A stretch of DNA of 64,000 nucleotides from Clostridia bacterium. GTDB taxonomy: Bacteria; Bacillota_A; Clostridia; Oscillospirales; CAG-272. Location: the NCBI GenBank assembly GCA_017466455.1, contig JAFTUD010000006.1, positions 27,824 through 91,823 of the forward strand, given 5' to 3'. The notes under the pieces were generated by a model that did no database searches, was not told the DNA's origin, and was given only the letters and a program-made list of their open reading frames with translations. The position numbers were made by a program, and so were the translations under genes. Shown here piece by piece: positions 62,027-64,000 of the stretch (positions within the stretch are counted from its first letter, which is position 1; each line of letters opens with the position of its first letter).

Positions 62027-62470
62027 TTATTTGCTTGAATACCTTGAGGCTTGAGCCTGTGCCTCTGTGTCACATCTTTCATTGTAGGAGTGACCTGCAT
62101 GCCCCTTCACCCAAAGATATTTCATTGAATGCTTCTCAATCTCGCAAAGGATTTTGTCCCACAAATCGGGATTTAGTGCATTTTCCTTCTTCGATTTCTT
62201 CCAGCCATTTTGCTTCCACCTTAAAGCCCAACCGTTTTCAAGCGAATCAAGAGCATACTTGGAGTCCGAGGTTAGCACCACCTCGCAAGGCTCCTTCAAG
62301 GCTTGAAGCCCCTTTAAAATGGCGGTAAGCTCCATTCGGTTGTTTGTCGTTTCGCTCTCTCCGCCCGAAATCATTTTTTCGTGATCGCCGTAGACAAGAA
62401 TGGCGCACCATCCGCCGGGACCGGGGTTAGATAGGCAAGAGCCGTCGGTATATAAATAAACAGTTTTCAT
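62027..62470 (-). CDS. rnhA: Ribonuclease HI
   Basis: The 147-residue enzyme degrades RNA in RNA-DNA hybrids. The catalytic residues are Asp9 (YTDGSCL), Glu47 (NRMELTAIL), Asp69 (TSDSKYALDSL) and Asp134 (ERCDTEAQ), with His124 in VKGHAGH. The length fits bacterial RNase HI. AGAAGA precedes the ATG. Upstream, a GC-rich patch (62523-62555) stands out in the AT-rich gap. Confidence 0.97.
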   Translation of the reverse strand: MKTVYLYTDGSCLSNPGPGGWCAILVYGDHEKMISGGESETTNNRMELTAILKGLQALKEPCEVVLTSDSKYALDSLENGWALRWKQNGWKKSKKENALNPDLWDKILCEIEKHSMKYLWVKGHAGHSYNERCDTEAQAQASRYSSK

Positions 62471-62634
62471 TTTCTTCTCCGATATTTTTAAGTGTAATTA
62501 GCGCATAATTCAAAGTATAAATCAGCACCGTCGCACACCCAAGCGGGGGCGCGCCTAATAATCAATGTAATTTTATCATATATAATATAATAAATCAATA
62601 TTTATTGAAAAAATAAATTTTTTTAGAAAAATTA

Positions 62635-62749
62635 TTGACAAACAAATAAATCTATGATACAATACCACCGAACAGATGCAAAAAAGCATCTGCTCCTGCC
62701 GATAAAAATCTTTAATTATCGGTCTTATGTCCATAGGAGGTGTAAAAAG
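62635..62749 (+). promoter_or_regulatory. Promoter and structured leader of the rpsF-ssb-rpsR operon
   Basis: TTGACA (62635-62640), 17 bases, TACAAT (62658-62663). The leader holds two hairpins: CAGATGC-A6-GCATCTG (62673-62692) and CCGATAA with TTATCGG (62699-62705 and 62716-62722). An AGGAGG site follows at 62735-62740. S6:S18 is known to bind rpsF leaders in other bacteria at a structured motif. These hairpins fit in position, but I cannot confirm the conserved site. Confidence 0.6.
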
Positions 62750-63070
62750 ATGGAAAAAGTTATCAATTCTTACGAAACCTTGTTCGTTGTTGACAACTCT
62801 CTCGGAGAAGAGGCTGTTAAGGCAATTGTTGACAAGTTCACAGCTCTTATCGCAAGCAACGGTACCGTTGAGTCTGTTGATGAGTGGGGCAAGCGCAAGC
62901 TCGCATATCCAATCAACTACAAGACAGAGGGCTACTATGTTCTTGTAAACTTTAAGAGCGAGGGCGCATTTACCATTGAGCTTGAGCGTGTATTCGGTAT
63001 TACCGAGGGCATTCTTCGTTCAATCGTAATCCGTCATGTTGAAGACAAGAAGACAAAGAAAAACGCGTAA
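62750..63070 (+). CDS. rpsF: Small ribosomal subunit protein bS6
   Basis: The 106-residue protein is S6 of the 30S subunit, which binds next to S18. MEKVINSYETLFVVDNSLGEE is the typical N-terminus, and VDEWGKRKLAYPINYKTEGYYVLVNFKSE is the diagnostic core. An AGGAGG site lies ten bases before the ATG at 62750; a farther upstream in-frame ATG at 62654 has none. The operon continues with ssb and rpsR, the classic order. Confidence 0.98.
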   Translation: MEKVINSYETLFVVDNSLGEEAVKAIVDKFTALIASNGTVESVDEWGKRKLAYPINYKTEGYYVLVNFKSEGAFTIELERVFGITEGILRSIVIRHVEDKKTKKNA

Positions 63071-63089
63071 GTGAAAAGGAGGGTCTAAG

Positions 63090-63521
63090 ATGGCAAACTT
63101 CAATTTGAACAAAGTAATTTTGGGCGGTCGTATTACCGCAGATCTTGAACTTAAGCAGACCCAGTCCGGCATCGCAACAATCCAGTTTACAATCGCAGTA
63201 AACCGCCGTTTCCAAGGAAAGCAAGCGGAGGATAACCAAACCGCTGATTTCATTACAGTAAGAGCTTGGAGACAAACTGCCGAATTCGTAAGTAGATTTT
63301 TCAAGAAGGGAAGCTCTATTTGCGTAGTTGGAGCAATTCAGACAAGAAACTGGACAGACCAACAGGGAGTAAAGCATTACTCAACTGAGGTGGTTGCAGA
63401 TGAAGCATACTTCGTTGACGCCAAGGGCGAAAACGGAGGCTTTGGTGAAGCACCGGCATTCCAAACACCGCAAGCACCTAAATTTGAAGAAGTTTCAGGT
63501 GACGACGACTTGCCATTCTAA
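63090..63521 (+). CDS. ssb: Single-stranded DNA-binding protein
   Basis: The 143-residue protein has the SSB OB fold: NKVILGGRITADLELKQTQSGIATIQFTIAVNRRF, then TADFITVRAWRQTAEFVSRFFKKGSSI and IQTRNWTDQQGVKHYSTEVVADEAYF. A Gln/Pro/Ala linker leads to the acidic tip DDDLPF, which recruits repair and replication proteins. GGAGGG precedes the ATG. It lies between rpsF and rpsR as in most Firmicutes. Confidence 0.98.
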   Translation: MANFNLNKVILGGRITADLELKQTQSGIATIQFTIAVNRRFQGKQAEDNQTADFITVRAWRQTAEFVSRFFKKGSSICVVGAIQTRNWTDQQGVKHYSTEVVADEAYFVDAKGENGGFGEAPAFQTPQAPKFEEVSGDDDLPF

Positions 63522-63555
63522 TTGGCAACACGAATAAAACAGGAGGAAATTTAAG

Positions 63556-63825
63556 ATGGATAACAATACCGTTGAAAAGGTAGAAAATGGTCAGCGTCCT
63601 GCTCGTCCTATGATGAGAAGAAAGAAGAAGGTTTGCATGTTCTGCGCTGACAAGATTGGTCACATCGATTACAAGGATACAACTCGTTTGAGAAAGTATA
63701 TCACTGAGCGCGCTAAGATTCTTCCAAGAAGAATTACAGGTACATGTGCTCATCACCAAAACGAGCTTACAAAGGCAATCAAGCGTGCGCGCTTCATGGC
63801 ACTCATGCCTTACATTGACGACTAA
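63556..63825 (+). CDS. rpsR: Small ribosomal subunit protein bS18
   Basis: The 89-residue protein is S18 of the 30S subunit. It carries a basic N-terminal segment ([12 protein letters not shown]) and the core [50 protein letters not shown]. The Cys-x-x-Cys and Cys-x-x-His residues fit the zinc-binding form of S18. AGGAGG precedes the ATG. It is the last gene of the operon, followed by a strong terminator. Confidence 0.98.
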   Translation: MDNNTVEKVENGQRPARPMMRRKKKVCMFCADKIGHIDYKDTTRLRKYITERAKILPRRITGTCAHHQNELTKAIKRARFMALMPYIDD

Positions 63826-63835
63826 TTAACAAATA

Positions 63836-63866
63836 AAAATCCGTTCCAAAGGGAACGGATTTTTTA
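63836..63866 (+). terminator. Terminator of the rpsF-ssb-rpsR operon
   Basis: AAAATCCGTTCC-type arm (63836-63847) pairs with GGAACGGATTTT (63852-63863) around an AAAG loop, with T-run. Confidence 0.92.
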
Positions 63867-63887
63867 TTGGAGTCTTTAGCGAAAATA

Positions 63888-64000
63888 AACCACCAGTTAA
63901 ACTGGTGAGGGTAAAAAATCTTTAGATACAAGTAAAAAAAGAGACCTCCTATGATATAATGATAAAGGTTCGCCAACCGTATCAAAAAACATAGGAGGAA
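63888..64000 (+). mobile_element. Possible left end of an IS200/IS605-type element (cut by the window edge)
   Basis: A near-perfect hairpin, CACCAGTT-A-AACTGGTG, lies around 63890-63907, as in the subterminal hairpins of IS200/IS605 ends. It is followed by a TATAAT box (63955-63960), a structured leader (GGTT-CGCC-AACC near 63967-63978) and a ribosome site at the last bases (AGGAGG, 63993-63998). CCTCCTATG (63945-63953) is the exact inverse of CATAGGAGG (63990-63998). This layout, with no gene yet in view, fits the 5' region of a transposase gene. The gene itself lies beyond the window. Confidence 0.55.

Overview
The window looks like about 64 kb of core chromosome from a low-to-moderate GC, endospore-forming member of the Bacillota, class Clostridia, probably an uncultured gut-type lineage. 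The evidence is the gene set: spoVAC-spoVAD-spoVAE, spoVAF, a SpoVB-like flippase, a SleB-like cortex hydrolase, a SpoIID-like peptidoglycan protein, HPr kinase, ECF transporter ATPases, DUF951, a CD1247-type protein next to efp, and many strong sigma-A promoters (TTGACA-17-TATAAT type) and GC-rich hairpin terminators. Genus and species cannot be read from the sequence. I see no CRISPR array, prophage or rRNA operon. No gap between genes exceeds about 300 bases.

Layout. 0-1.3 kb: end of an AI-2E/YtvI-like permease, then trpS. 1.4-7.2 kb: the most accessory-looking part. It holds a small Cro/CI regulator, a divergent promoter with palindromic operators, a membrane-anchored XRE regulator with a zinc ribbon, and two surface lipoproteins (BspA-type leucine-rich repeat and InlB-type repeat) separated by a truncated copy of the XRE-membrane gene. 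7.3-17 kb: ychF, an orphan OmpR-type response regulator, an RlmL-like methyltransferase, spoVAF, and a leftward operon DUF951-yfhO-ruvA-ruvB. 17-26 kb: ruvC, a methyltransferase, ecfA1-ecfA2-ecfT-truA, two paralogous CvpA-family genes and a ClpE-like ATPase. 26-40 kb: a discoidin-like surface protein, proS, an orphan solute-binding lipoprotein, a formate/nitrite-type channel, a GH36 alpha-galactosidase, hprK, unknown genes including a three-gene overlapping cassette, a YfcE-like phosphodiesterase, and an oxidoreductase/sugar-isomerase pair.

40-56 kb is rich in sporulation and envelope genes: SleB-like hydrolase, SpoVB-like flippase, spoVAC-D-E, and a SpoIID/peptidoglycan-binding cluster that runs into clpC. 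Housekeeping genes lie between them (tcdA, an M24 peptidase, efp, a CD1247-type protein with an Asp-Cys repeat, mscS). 55-64 kb: queT under a preQ1-I riboswitch, a ComEC-like metallo-hydrolase, an SDR, an esterase, tRNA-Lys, a large secreted CxxC-repeat protein, rnhA and the rpsF-ssb-rpsR operon. The right edge carries what looks like the start of an IS200/IS605-type element, cut by the window end.

The parts most worth following are: the regulator/lipoprotein modules with a recombined duplicate (1.4-7.2 kb); the three-gene unknown cassette (36.2-37.3 kb); the cysteine-aspartate heptad repeat next to efp (46.7 kb); the SpoIID-like/PG-binding/ClpC operon (50.5-55.3 kb); and the fold-back ribosome-site hairpin at the right edge.
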